64,000 nucleotides of DNA from Gammaproteobacteria bacterium (GTDB taxonomy: Bacteria; Pseudomonadota; Gammaproteobacteria; HK1), in assembly GCA_021773795.1 (NCBI GenBank), contig JAJFJT010000003.1, positions 62,001 to 126,000 on the forward strand, read 5' to 3'. Below the pieces are notes generated by a model, which had not been told where the DNA came from, did no database searches, and worked only from the letters and a program-made list of their open reading frames with translations. This document shows positions 57,388 to 64,000 of the stretch, one piece after another; the stretch's first letter is position 1; each line of letters starts with the position of its first letter. The position numbers were made by a program, and so were the translations under genes.

Positions 57388-57857
57388 TGCTTATTGTTTG
57401 TACTGGCGTCGCTTTCCAGGCGTTCGATTTCCTCACGAAAGGCATTGACGTCCTGGAAGCTGCGGTAAACCGAGGCGAAGCGCACGTAGGCCACCTGATC
57501 GAGAGCCCGTAACTCGGCCATTACCTGCTCACCAATCTCCCGAGTAGGTACCTCGCGGTCACCAGTGGCAATCAGTGCACGTTTAATGCGGCTTACCGCG
57601 CCTTCCACCTGGTCGCTGGGAACCGGGCGCTTTTCCAGTGCCCGCATCATACCTGAGCGTAGTCGATCCTCGTTAAATGCGACGCGGCTGCCATCCCGTT
57701 TTACTACCCACGGCAGGGATAATTCTGCCACCTCGTAAGTGGTGAAACGCTCCTCGCAATGGGTGCATTCCCGCCGCCGCCGAACCTGGTCACCGGCACC
57801 GGCAAGGCGTGAATCAATGACCCGGGTATCTGCAGAATTACAATAAGGGCAGCGCAT
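57384..57857 (-). CDS. nrdR: Transcriptional repressor NrdR
   Basis: 157 residues from the ATG at 57857 (MRCPYCN...). The zinc ribbon uses CPYC and CTHC, then an ATP-cone domain (about 48-140, [45 protein letters not shown]). It represses ribonucleotide reductase genes according to dATP/ATP binding. The glyA-nrdR-ribD order is common in gammaproteobacteria. Confidence 0.96.
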   Translation of the reverse strand: MRCPYCNSADTRVIDSRLAGAGDQVRRRRECTHCEERFTTYEVAELSLPWVVKRDGSRVAFNEDRLRSGMMRALEKRPVPSDQVEGAVSRIKRALIATGDREVPTREIGEQVMAELRALDQVAYVRFASVYRSFQDVNAFREEIERLESDASTNNKQ

Positions 57858-57897
57858 CAGGAGGTCGTCGTGGAGTTTCCCGCGCCTATATCGGGGC

Positions 57898-59157
57898 TCA
57901 GTTTCCCTGGTAAACCGGGAACGCCTTGCACAGTTCCAGCACATCCCCTTTTACCCGTGCGTTGACGTCAGGGTTATCAATGTCATCGAGGATGTCGCAG
58001 ATCCAGCCAGCCAGTTGCTCGCTCTCGGCCTGTTTGAAGCCACGAGTGGTAATGGCTGGCGTGCCAATACGCAGCCCGCTGGTGATAAACGGCGAGCGCG
58101 GGTCGTTGGGTACCGCATTCCTGTTGACGGTGATATTGGCGGCACCTAAAGCGGCATCAGCATCCTTGCCGGTAAACTCGCGACCAATGAAATCTACCAG
58201 CAACAGATGATTGTCGGTGCCACCGGAGACGATCTTGTAGCCGCGCTCCATGATGACGCTCGCCATGGCGCGGGCGTTGGCTACTGTCTGCTTTTGGTAG
58301 TCAACGAACCCAGGCTCCATGGCCTCCTTGAAGGCCACTGCCTTGGCTGCGATGACGTGCATTAATGGCCCACCCTGCATGCCCGGAAATACCAGCGAAT
58401 TGAACTTTTTCTCCAGCTCTTCATTTCCTCGGGCCAGAATAATGCCGCCACGGGGGCCACGCAGGGTTTTGTGGGTGGTGGAGGTGGTGACATCGGCTAT
58501 GGGCACGGGGTTGGGGTAGACGCCAGCGGCGATCAGTCCGGCTACATGGGCCATATCCACCATCAGATAGGCACCTACCTCGTCGGCGATATCCCGAAAG
58601 CGCTGCCAGTCCACCACCCGGGAGTAGGCCGAGAAACCCGCCACGATCATCCGTGGTTTGTGCTCACGGGCCAGCGTTTCCATCTGCTCGTAGTCAAGGA
58701 GTCCGGTGTCGCCAACAACACCGTACTGCACGGCATTGAAGACCTTACCGGAGAAATTCACCTTGGCGCCATGGGTCAGGTGACCACCATGGGCAAGGCT
58801 CATGCCGAGAATGGTGTCTCCCGGCTGAATCAGTGCCAGATAGGCCGCAGCATTTGCCTGCGAGCCGGAGTGAGGTTGGACGTTGGCGTAATCCGCCCCA
58901 AAGAGCTGCTTGACGCGATCGATGGCCAGTGTCTCACCGACATCCACGAACTCACAGCCGCCGTAATAGCGTTTGCCCGGATAGCCCTCGGCATACTTAT
59001 TGGTGAGTACCGAACCCTGAGCCTCCATCACCCTCGGGCTGCTGTAATTTTCCGAGGCGATGAGCTCGATGTGTTCTTCCTGACGAACTTCCTCGGCCCG
59101 CATTGACTCAGCCAATTCATCGTCATAGCCGGCGATTTGCATGTCTTTAGAATACAT
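57898..59157 (-). CDS. glyA: Serine hydroxymethyltransferase
   Basis: 419 residues. The PLP lysine is in [17 protein letters not shown], with [18 protein letters not shown] near the start, [18 protein letters not shown] and [12 protein letters not shown] as further marks. It converts serine plus tetrahydrofolate to glycine plus methylene-THF. The ATG at 59157 gives a MYSKDM start; an ATG five codons later is also possible. An AAGGA site is near 59166 on this strand. Confidence 0.97.
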   Translation of the reverse strand: MYSKDMQIAGYDDELAESMRAEEVRQEEHIELIASENYSSPRVMEAQGSVLTNKYAEGYPGKRYYGGCEFVDVGETLAIDRVKQLFGADYANVQPHSGSQANAAAYLALIQPGDTILGMSLAHGGHLTHGAKVNFSGKVFNAVQYGVVGDTGLLDYEQMETLAREHKPRMIVAGFSAYSRVVDWQRFRDIADEVGAYLMVDMAHVAGLIAAGVYPNPVPIADVTTSTTHKTLRGPRGGIILARGNEELEKKFNSLVFPGMQGGPLMHVIAAKAVAFKEAMEPGFVDYQKQTVANARAMASVIMERGYKIVSGGTDNHLLLVDFIGREFTGKDADAALGAANITVNRNAVPNDPRSPFITSGLRIGTPAITTRGFKQAESEQLAGWICDILDDIDNPDVNARVKGDVLELCKAFPVYQGN

Positions 59158-59438
59158 TGGGAGTCCTTGTTTCGTGGTGACCTGGCACAGGTTTGTCGGG
59201 TGCGGAAACGATGCCCGGAAAGGCCTGTAAGGTGGCGAAGGCTAGCAGATTTCAGGGGGGATTGGCAGTCGAAGCCGGGGCGGAATAAAAAGGGAAACAG
59301 GCATTGTGCCCCCCGATTTCAGTCATCTTTGTTCTGTGTGATGTCATGATTCTTTACACTGTGGCTTCGCAGTTTGTCTATGGCGTAACCAAATGATTTT
59401 AAACGGCTTATTTCCAGGCCGTACAGGAGGCTATGAGA

Positions 59439-59549
59439 ATGATTGTCAATAAGCGTTTGTTTTCCAGGGGGATTTTGTCGGTAATTCTTACTTTTTTGGC
59501 CTTTGGTCTTTCGATGCGTGTGACCCATGAATGTAAGGTTATGTTTTAA
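59439..59549 (+). CDS. Possible small single-helix membrane peptide
   Basis: 36 codons (MIVNKRLFSRG... to ...ECKVMF) with a basic N-terminus and a hydrophobic stretch ILSVILTFLAFGLS. The AGGAGG ribosome site at 59425-59430 is perfect and eight bases before the ATG, which is why I list it. It overlaps the conserved upstream motif (59477-59492) of the PEP-CTERM gene and ends before that gene's promoter. No family recognised; it may be fortuitous. Confidence 0.3.
   Translation: MIVNKRLFSRGILSVILTFLAFGLSMRVTHECKVMF
59477..59492 (+). promoter_or_regulatory. Conserved activator-like site upstream of PEP-CTERM gene 1
   Basis: TGTCGGTAATTCTTAC. The same sequence with three changes (CGTCGGGAATTTTTAC) occurs at 62727-62712 upstream of the minus-strand PEP-CTERM gene. 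In both cases 73-74 bp separate the site from a sigma-54 promoter, a typical enhancer-binding protein distance. Confidence 0.55.
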
Positions 59550-59565
59550 AAGCGGTTATCAAAAG

Positions 59566-59581
59566 TGGCTCGATGTTTGCA
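59566..59581 (+). promoter_or_regulatory. Sigma-54 promoter of PEP-CTERM gene 1
   Basis: TGGCTCGATGTTTGCA fits TGGCACG-N4-TTGCW with one change; the GG and GC elements are 10 bases apart as required. Transcription should start near 59592, 45 bases before the ATG. Confidence 0.75.
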
Positions 59582-59636
59582 TCCGTTTGCACATCACATT
59601 ATTTTTTGAATACCGTATCAATTAAGGAAGCGGATA

Positions 59637-60326
59637 ATGAAAAAAGCACATCTCGTAGCCGGACTGCTAGTTTCCGCAGTCCTATTTCTTCCAACCTCTT
59701 CCATGGCCATTCCAATATCTTCGACGGATCTCTGGGATATCAGCCAGGGAAGTACGGTGGATAGCACAAGTGGTGCACTCAATTACAGTTCGTTTTGGAA
59801 TTCGGATGTCCGCAATATGTTTGGTAGTGCCTTTGGGACTGTCGAGGCGGGCAACACCCTTTTTAAGGATTTCATGTCGCCGGGCCAGGCGGGAGGTTCG
59901 GTACCGGCGGGCTTCACGCACTTTGTCGAGTGGCATACCCCGGGCTTGGTTACACTACGAAGCTTCGACCTTCACGCATCGAATGAGGGAATGACGCGCA
60001 GGGCATTCAATCGCTTCCAGCTTTTTTCAGGTGATGGGGCTGGAAACTGGAGTTCCATTTACGATACCGGGGCCGGATTTTCTTACGGTGTACTTGACCT
60101 AGCTATCGATGTTGCGCCTGTGACCGCACAATATTTCAGGGCTGAGTTTGTTCAGGCGCCGTGGACAGATTCTCGTGCAATAGGACCAAGGATTCATGAA
60201 CTGGATGGCTTTGACACCTTCCTGGATGGCACTACAGGAGGGAGCAGCGCTCCTGAACCATCCACAGTTTTTCTCATGGGGCTTGGCCTCGCTGCACTTG
60301 GATTTGGCAGACGTAGAAAGGCATAG
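59637..60326 (+). CDS. PEP-CTERM sorting domain protein
   Basis: 229 residues. Signal peptide (VAGLLVSAVLFLPTSSMA), a beta-rich middle without a family I recognise (possibly a discoidin-like fold: WHTPGLVTLRSFDLHAS, RFQLFSGDG, QYFRAEFVQ) and a C-terminal sorting signal with APEPSTVFLMG, a hydrophobic helix and basic RRRKA. Such proteins are cut and anchored or released by exosortase during exopolysaccharide export. An AAGGA site precedes the ATG, and a sigma-54 promoter lies 55 bases upstream. Confidence 0.9.
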   Translation: MKKAHLVAGLLVSAVLFLPTSSMAIPISSTDLWDISQGSTVDSTSGALNYSSFWNSDVRNMFGSAFGTVEAGNTLFKDFMSPGQAGGSVPAGFTHFVEWHTPGLVTLRSFDLHASNEGMTRRAFNRFQLFSGDGAGNWSSIYDTGAGFSYGVLDLAIDVAPVTAQYFRAEFVQAPWTDSRAIGPRIHELDGFDTFLDGTTGGSSAPEPSTVFLMGLGLAALGFGRRRKA

Positions 60327-60423
60327 ATATGGAGAAATGCACGATGAGCTGGTTTCGCCTTACTGCGGTGGGGATGAACACTCCCTTGTCCGCTAATGTC
60401 CCCTTAGTCACGAAGTTTGCATA

Positions 60424-60947
60424 TCACCTTGCCCGCTCCCTTCGATCCTTGGAAAGTCCTGCGAAACAAGGGCCTTCATCTAACCACGGGGACTCGTCAA
60501 GTAACACTTTTTGCCTGTAGCTTGACCACGAATAGTCCTCCGGCTGCGACGCGAGTCCCGCGCGTATCGGGTTGAGTTCCACATACCGCGAGCACGCGGG
60601 AAGATATCGTCCGGGCTGGATTGGGCTCGGCCTTGTAACGCCCCTCCCAAAGAGTTCCCGTGCGTTGCTCCAATGCGTTGACGTACCGGGTCTGTCGACC
60701 AGCGAGCCGTCTCATTAGCTTGCCAATTGCCTCGAGATAGTCCGAAGGCTCGACGATGAGGTGGACGTGATTGGTCATGAGACAGTACGCGTACACCTTT
60801 ACATCCAGCGCTTCCTTCCACTCCTTTCAGTGAGGCCAGGTAAAAGCGATAATCAGCGGTTCCGGCAAAGACACTCGCCCGGTCGTGGCCGCGCTGAACA
60901 ATGTGATGGGGAGTATGTGGTAGCAACAGGCGCACCGTCCGCGGCAT
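60424..60947 (-). pseudogene. REP-associated tyrosine transposase (RAYT, Y1_Tnp), frameshifted
   Basis: Three reading frames are needed. From 60947: MPRTVRLLLPHTPHHIVQRGHDRASVF and YRFYLASLKG. Then, about 60800, the frame changes to VYAYCLMTNHVHLIVEPSDYLEAIG, the HUH metal motif, through RYVNALEQRTGTLWEGRYKA. Near 60620 a third frame carries SRYVELNPIRAGLASQPEDYSWSSY and runs to a stop at 60424. RAYTs mobilise REP repeats. With two frameshifts the gene is inactive. It lies between PEP-CTERM genes. Confidence 0.85.
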
Positions 60948-60995
60948 GGTCCAAGTCCTCCGTGGACATACCAAAATTCTACCGCTGCCCTGAAA

Positions 60996-61036
60996 CCCGC
61001 AACGATGCGAGTTAATTTGTCAGCAATCGTCGCGGG
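60996..61036. other. Long hairpin between RAYT remnant and PEP-CTERM gene
   Basis: CCCGCAACGAT and ATCGTCGCGGG pair with one mismatch, loop 19 bases. On the minus strand it follows the PEP-CTERM gene stop at 61106 by 70 bases. It could be a REP-like palindrome left by the RAYT or a weak terminator. Confidence 0.4.
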
Positions 61037-61105
61037 TAAACAATGATGCTGGCCGGGGAGCTATCTTCAGAAACGCTTCAAAAATAAGTGCGTCCCTTTT
61101 TTCTG

Positions 61106-61828
61106 TTATGGGGCAGTTTTACGTTGGCGCCTGGCAAGGAGAGGCGCCAGTCCGCATAAAGTCAGTAGCAGGGTGCCTGGTTCCGGAACTGTTGCTTCCT
61201 TGACCAGAAGAGAGCCAAGATTACTTGCAGTTGTAAAAATTGATTGAAAATCTTGAACATTGCCTGGATCTACCCCTTCAGACAGGCCCCGTCCATCAGT
61301 AAAATATCCCCTGCCATCCGGGACGGTTGAAACCTGGGCTAAACACACTACGCTGCTATCGCCGGGGGAGCAGTCGGCATTTGTTCCAAACAGAAACAAT
61401 GCATTAACTTGTGTCTGTCCTGGAGTGCCGTTGATGAAGCCAAGTGTTGATAGAAATCTGTTTGCTCCGGCGGAGTTGGAAGCATGGAAGAATTCGTTTG
61501 TTCCTCCCCAGAGGGCATCCAGCAATGTTTCGGTTTCGACCCTTGATGCATACCTGTAGTCCTCAAAATCGCCTCCGAATCCAAATTGGCCAGAGATATC
61601 GCTCCATGAGCGCCCGATGGTTGTTTCAAATGCCAGGAATTCAAGCGTAGCAACCCCGGTAATATCTGGAAACGTAGGAACGGCCAGGGCTTTCCCAGTG
61701 AAAGGAATGGTCAGGATAGCGAAGGCAAAGGCCCTGAAAATCACCATATGATGAACTTTATGGCCGATCTTCATCAGGGATAGAACGCGGCTTTTAGCAG
61801 TTTTGGCTAATGTGTTTAAGTCATTCAT
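61106..61828 (-). CDS. PEP-CTERM sorting domain protein
   Basis: 240 residues from the ATG at 61828 (or 250 from 61858). A signal-like segment (FRAFAFAILTIPFTGKALAV) follows an unusually long N-terminal stretch of ~35 residues; the true start may be the later Met before VIFRAFAFA. The C-terminus has VPEPGTLLLTLCGLAPLLARRQRKTAP, a clear PEP-CTERM signal. The body is not recognised. It follows another PEP-CTERM gene by 10-40 bases on the same strand and is probably transcribed from the same sigma-54 promoter. Confidence 0.85.
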   Translation of the reverse strand: MNDLNTLAKTAKSRVLSLMKIGHKVHHMVIFRAFAFAILTIPFTGKALAVPTFPDITGVATLEFLAFETTIGRSWSDISGQFGFGGDFEDYRYASRVETETLLDALWGGTNEFFHASNSAGANRFLSTLGFINGTPGQTQVNALFLFGTNADCSPGDSSVVCLAQVSTVPDGRGYFTDGRGLSEGVDPGNVQDFQSIFTTASNLGSLLVKEATVPEPGTLLLTLCGLAPLLARRQRKTAP

Positions 61829-61867
61829 TTGTCGGCCTTTGAGCCAATGCGCTCCCACGTTTTTTCG

Positions 61868-62575
61868 TCAGGTGACACGCTTGCGACGGATGCCGCAGAA
61901 AACCAGGCCGCTGGCGAGCAACAATGCGGTGGCTGGTTCAGGAACGACGCTCATCCGGTCAATTTTAAAACGGTCACTGTCACCATCCGCCCAGAAGAGG
62001 AATTTGGTGCCGTGGACTCCGTTGAAGAAGAACTCGTCCGACTGCCCCGATACATTGGTGACCAGTGGTGACGAATCCCCCGCATTGTAGTCGACCAGGA
62101 GCGATACCCCATCAACGGTCAAATTGAAGTCGTCACTACCAGAGAAGTTGTCGAAGTTAATGTAGGTAAGGTCTATAGCTCGACTAAAGGAGAACAGCAG
62201 TCCTTCATCGGGTTCTGATGAACCAACATCGCCGCCGTCCATCTGGGTTCCGTCACCGGATTGTGTGCTGTTCTTCACTCCGAGATTCTCACTGCTACTG
62301 ACATACACACCGAAGCCCGATCCTGTTATCTGCGTCTGGCTGCTAATGGTACCGTTCCCATCGTTTGCTATCTCGAACGCGGTGATGGTGACACCGATAG
62401 TGCCAACGGTCATGCCCACGGAGTTGTAGGCCGTGCTTTCCGTGACACCGAGATTGCTGGCGTTGAAATCAAAGATTTTGGTGGCGGATGCCGAACTGGC
62501 TGCCAGGCACAGTACGAGACAGCCAATGGTCCGGGCAAAGACCGAAACTCGTGACGCGCGCGATGATAAAGACAT
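61868..62575 (-). CDS. PEP-CTERM sorting domain protein
   Basis: 235 residues from the ATG at 62575, with GGAGG ten bases upstream. Signal peptide (FARTIGCLVLCLAASSASA), a beta-rich body (YINFDNFSGSDDFNLTVDG, FFFNGVHGTKFLFWADGDSDRFKIDRMS) resembling other secreted PEP-CTERM proteins of unknown function, and the C-terminal VPEPATALLLASGLVFCGIRRKR. Expression should depend on the sigma-54 promoter at 62637-62622. Confidence 0.9.
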   Translation of the reverse strand: MSLSSRASRVSVFARTIGCLVLCLAASSASATKIFDFNASNLGVTESTAYNSVGMTVGTIGVTITAFEIANDGNGTISSQTQITGSGFGVYVSSSENLGVKNSTQSGDGTQMDGGDVGSSEPDEGLLFSFSRAIDLTYINFDNFSGSDDFNLTVDGVSLLVDYNAGDSSPLVTNVSGQSDEFFFNGVHGTKFLFWADGDSDRFKIDRMSVVPEPATALLLASGLVFCGIRRKRVT

Positions 62576-62621
62576 GCTGAATTCCTCCAGATTGGATGCT
62601 TTTTCTTTCCTCTCGGAACCA

Positions 62622-62637
62622 AGCAAGATTTGAGCCA
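62622..62637 (-). promoter_or_regulatory. Sigma-54 promoter of PEP-CTERM gene 2
   Basis: On the minus strand TGGCTCAAATCTTGCT, with the GG/GC pair at the required 10-base spacing and TTGC intact. It lies 46 bases upstream of the ATG at 62575. Confidence 0.72.
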
Positions 62638-62711
62638 AATTAAAATAAGTCAGTTAAAACAAGATGTTGCAGGTGGTGTGATGCGCGGATGGGAAGAGCT
62701 ATTTTGGGAGT

Positions 62712-62727
62712 GTAAAAATTCCCGACG
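62712..62727 (-). promoter_or_regulatory. Conserved activator-like site upstream of PEP-CTERM gene 2
   Basis: On the minus strand CGTCGGGAATTTTTAC, 13 of 16 bases identical to 59477-59492, and 74 bp from the sigma-54 promoter (73 bp in the other case). The rest of the 62576-62913 gap shows a G-run at 62821-62831 and nothing else I can name. Confidence 0.55.
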
Positions 62728-62913
62728 TTTTTTTCTTGATTATCCTGGGTCCGGAATGGTCCTGATCACTGGTATTTTCAGGAATGTCCCGTTAAGTCAA
62801 TGAGTTATCGAAATTCTGGAGGGGGGGGAGGGCGTAAAAAATCCTGACAAATAGCTCCCTGTGAAATAATTGAGAGGTACTTTCCGTCTGATCTGGAGAT
62901 GGAATGGTGTTTG

Positions 62914-63972
62914 CTAGGAAAAGCGTCCGGCATTGACCAGAAAATGTACCCAGATGCTGGCGGCATAGCCTAGAGAGATGGCCCAGCTCCACTTGAGGTG
63001 AGCGAAGAAGGTGTAGATTCCGCGCGCCTGTCCCATCACCGCCACCCCGGCGGCGGAGCCGATGGAGAGCATGGAGCCGCCGACCCCGGCGGTGAGGGTG
63101 ACCAGTAGCCATTGTCCTTCGTTCATGTCCGGCATCATGGTGAGCACCGCGAACATCACCGGGATGTTGTCGATGAGTGCGGAGAGAAAACCCACGGCAA
63201 TATTAGCGGTGGTAGGGCCGAGATCCCCATACATGGATTCCGACAGCAGACCGAGGTAGCCCAGGGTTCCCAGGCCGCCCACGCAGAGGATGATGCCGTA
63301 GAAAAACATCAGGGTGTCCCACTCGGCATGCTCCAGTGAGCGGAAGATGTCGAAGCTATCCTGTTGTGTGCCCGTCGCGTGTTGCTGGCGTTTCAGGTGA
63401 TAACCGTAGAGTTTCAGGAAACCGAGCCCGGTCATCATGCCGAGTACTGCCGGCATATACAGGAAATGCTCCACGCTGACGGCCATAACGATGGCAAGTA
63501 CAAAGAGTCCAACAATGACCCCGGCGCCCGGTAGCAGATCTACATTTTCCCGAATTGGCTCCGGGCTCGTGCGGGGCTCCAGGAAGGACAGGAACAGGGC
63601 TGGAATCAGCCAGTATACCCGCCGTAGCGAGCCTCCCCGGCTCACGAGAGCCTTGCTGAGGACGAGGAATACCTGACGTTCCCCCATGGCATTAACGAAG
63701 GTCATGGCGGCGAGCAGGAAGAGGAATAGTTCGGTGTAATACTCGATACCCCGACGCAACACCTGTTCCGGGGTATGGGTGTCGCCGTGCTCCATATAAG
63801 CGATGGCAACCACCAACTAAATGATGCCGGCGGCGACGATGGCGGGTTTGGATTTACGTAATTGTAGTGATTCTTCGCCGATAGCGAGCAGGTAAGCCAA
63901 GGCAAACACGGCGAGGCCAACCAAACCAGCCCAGTGTTGGGTGAGACTGAGCACCTGGATATCAGAAATCAT
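62914..63972 (-). pseudogene. nhaD: Sodium:proton antiporter NhaD, decayed
   Basis: The frame starts at the ATG at 63972 and reads well (LTQHWAGLVGLAVFALAYLLAIGEESLQLRKSKPAIVAAGII) until a TAG at 63819-63817, codon 52, where relatives have Trp. It then continues in frame to 62914 with the NhaD C-terminus (GVGGSMLSIGSAAGVAVMGQARGIYTF). Near 63605 an in-frame deletion of roughly 80-100 residues joins LRRVYW directly to LIPALFLSFLEP. That removes the membrane core that in NhaD holds the SPIADN and FSPFGD ion-site motifs. Two lesions make a functional antiporter unlikely. Restart at the TTG after the TAG is possible but would not restore the core. Confidence 0.8.
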
Positions 63973-64000
63973 AGCGCTGGTTTGCTTCCTTTCTTGTTTT

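Noticed and set aside
61828-61858. A separate sigma-54 promoter (TGGCTCAAAGGCCGAC on the minus strand) for the PEP-CTERM gene ending at 61106
   Set aside because: The -12 TTGC is absent; the gene can be read from the upstream unit.

Overview
The window reads as chromosome of a gammaproteobacterium. The evidence is MutH, ZipA, LapA/LapB, DksA next to GluQ, AmpD, CysZ and YciK-type genes, plus gene orders shared with pseudomonads (yciK-mupP-ubiG-mtaD/mtnA, then gyrA-serC-pheA-hisC-tyrA-aroA-cmk-rpsA-ihfB). PEP-CTERM proteins point to an exosortase-bearing, exopolysaccharide-making lineage rather than an enteric or a typical Pseudomonas. I see no tRNA, rRNA, prophage or CRISPR array. Base composition looks fairly even, falling mainly in the short repeats and the PEP-CTERM region near the right end.

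Layout, left to right. 1-5.8 kb: end of an EamA transporter, nudE, convergent nadC, then a cassette of two DUF1538 membrane proteins, a PII-like protein and a CBS protein, followed by ampD and a UDP-glucuronate decarboxylase. 6.1-10.5 kb: a cobalamin riboswitch controlling a B12 uptake and activation operon (BtuB-like receptor, dedicated TonB, PduO adenosyltransferase, DUF6580 membrane protein). 10.5-14.2 kb: aspartic protease, gluQ, dksA, cysZ, queF on the minus strand. 14.3-21.1 kb: smc-zipA-ligA and a PCu(A)C copper chaperone. 21.1-27.2 kb: diguanylate cyclase, yciK-like, mupP, ubiG, mtaD and divergent mtnA. 27.4-43.7 kb: a MotB/MotA-type pair in reversed order, gyrA, and a long serine/aromatic amino acid operon (serC, serA, pheA, hisC, tyrA, aroA, cmk) running into rpsA, ihfB, lapA, lapB, pyrF. 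44.0-49.8 kb: argA, YjbQ-type protein, ilvD, a GAF-GGDEF cyclase and a Urate_ox_N membrane protein. 50.2-59.2 kb: one minus-strand array, glyA-nrdR-ribD-ribC-ribBX-ribH-nusB-thiL-pgpA-lytic transglycosylase-(thiL N-domain)-mutH. 59.4-64 kb: three PEP-CTERM genes, a frameshifted RAYT transposase and a decayed nhaD.

The most unusual feature is thiL. The gene in the usual nusB-thiL-pgpA position has lost its first ~37 codons, replaced by a 147-bp inverted-repeat element, and its GGDTT motif is degenerate. A second ORF 1.3 kb downstream, overlapping mutH, encodes only a ThiL N-terminal domain. That ORF keeps exactly the motifs the first lacks (GDDxA and GGDTTxGP) and lacks those the first keeps. 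This looks like a split, reciprocally degenerated thiamine-monophosphate kinase.

Other points of interest: (a) two PEP-CTERM transcription units each have a sigma-54 promoter and a shared 16-bp element 73-74 bp upstream of it; (b) the DUF1538-DUF1538-PII-CBS cassette looks like an uncharacterised regulated membrane system; (c) at least four families of short inverted-repeat elements sit at gene borders, several with CTAG at their tips, and in two cases the tip contains a gene's TAG stop.
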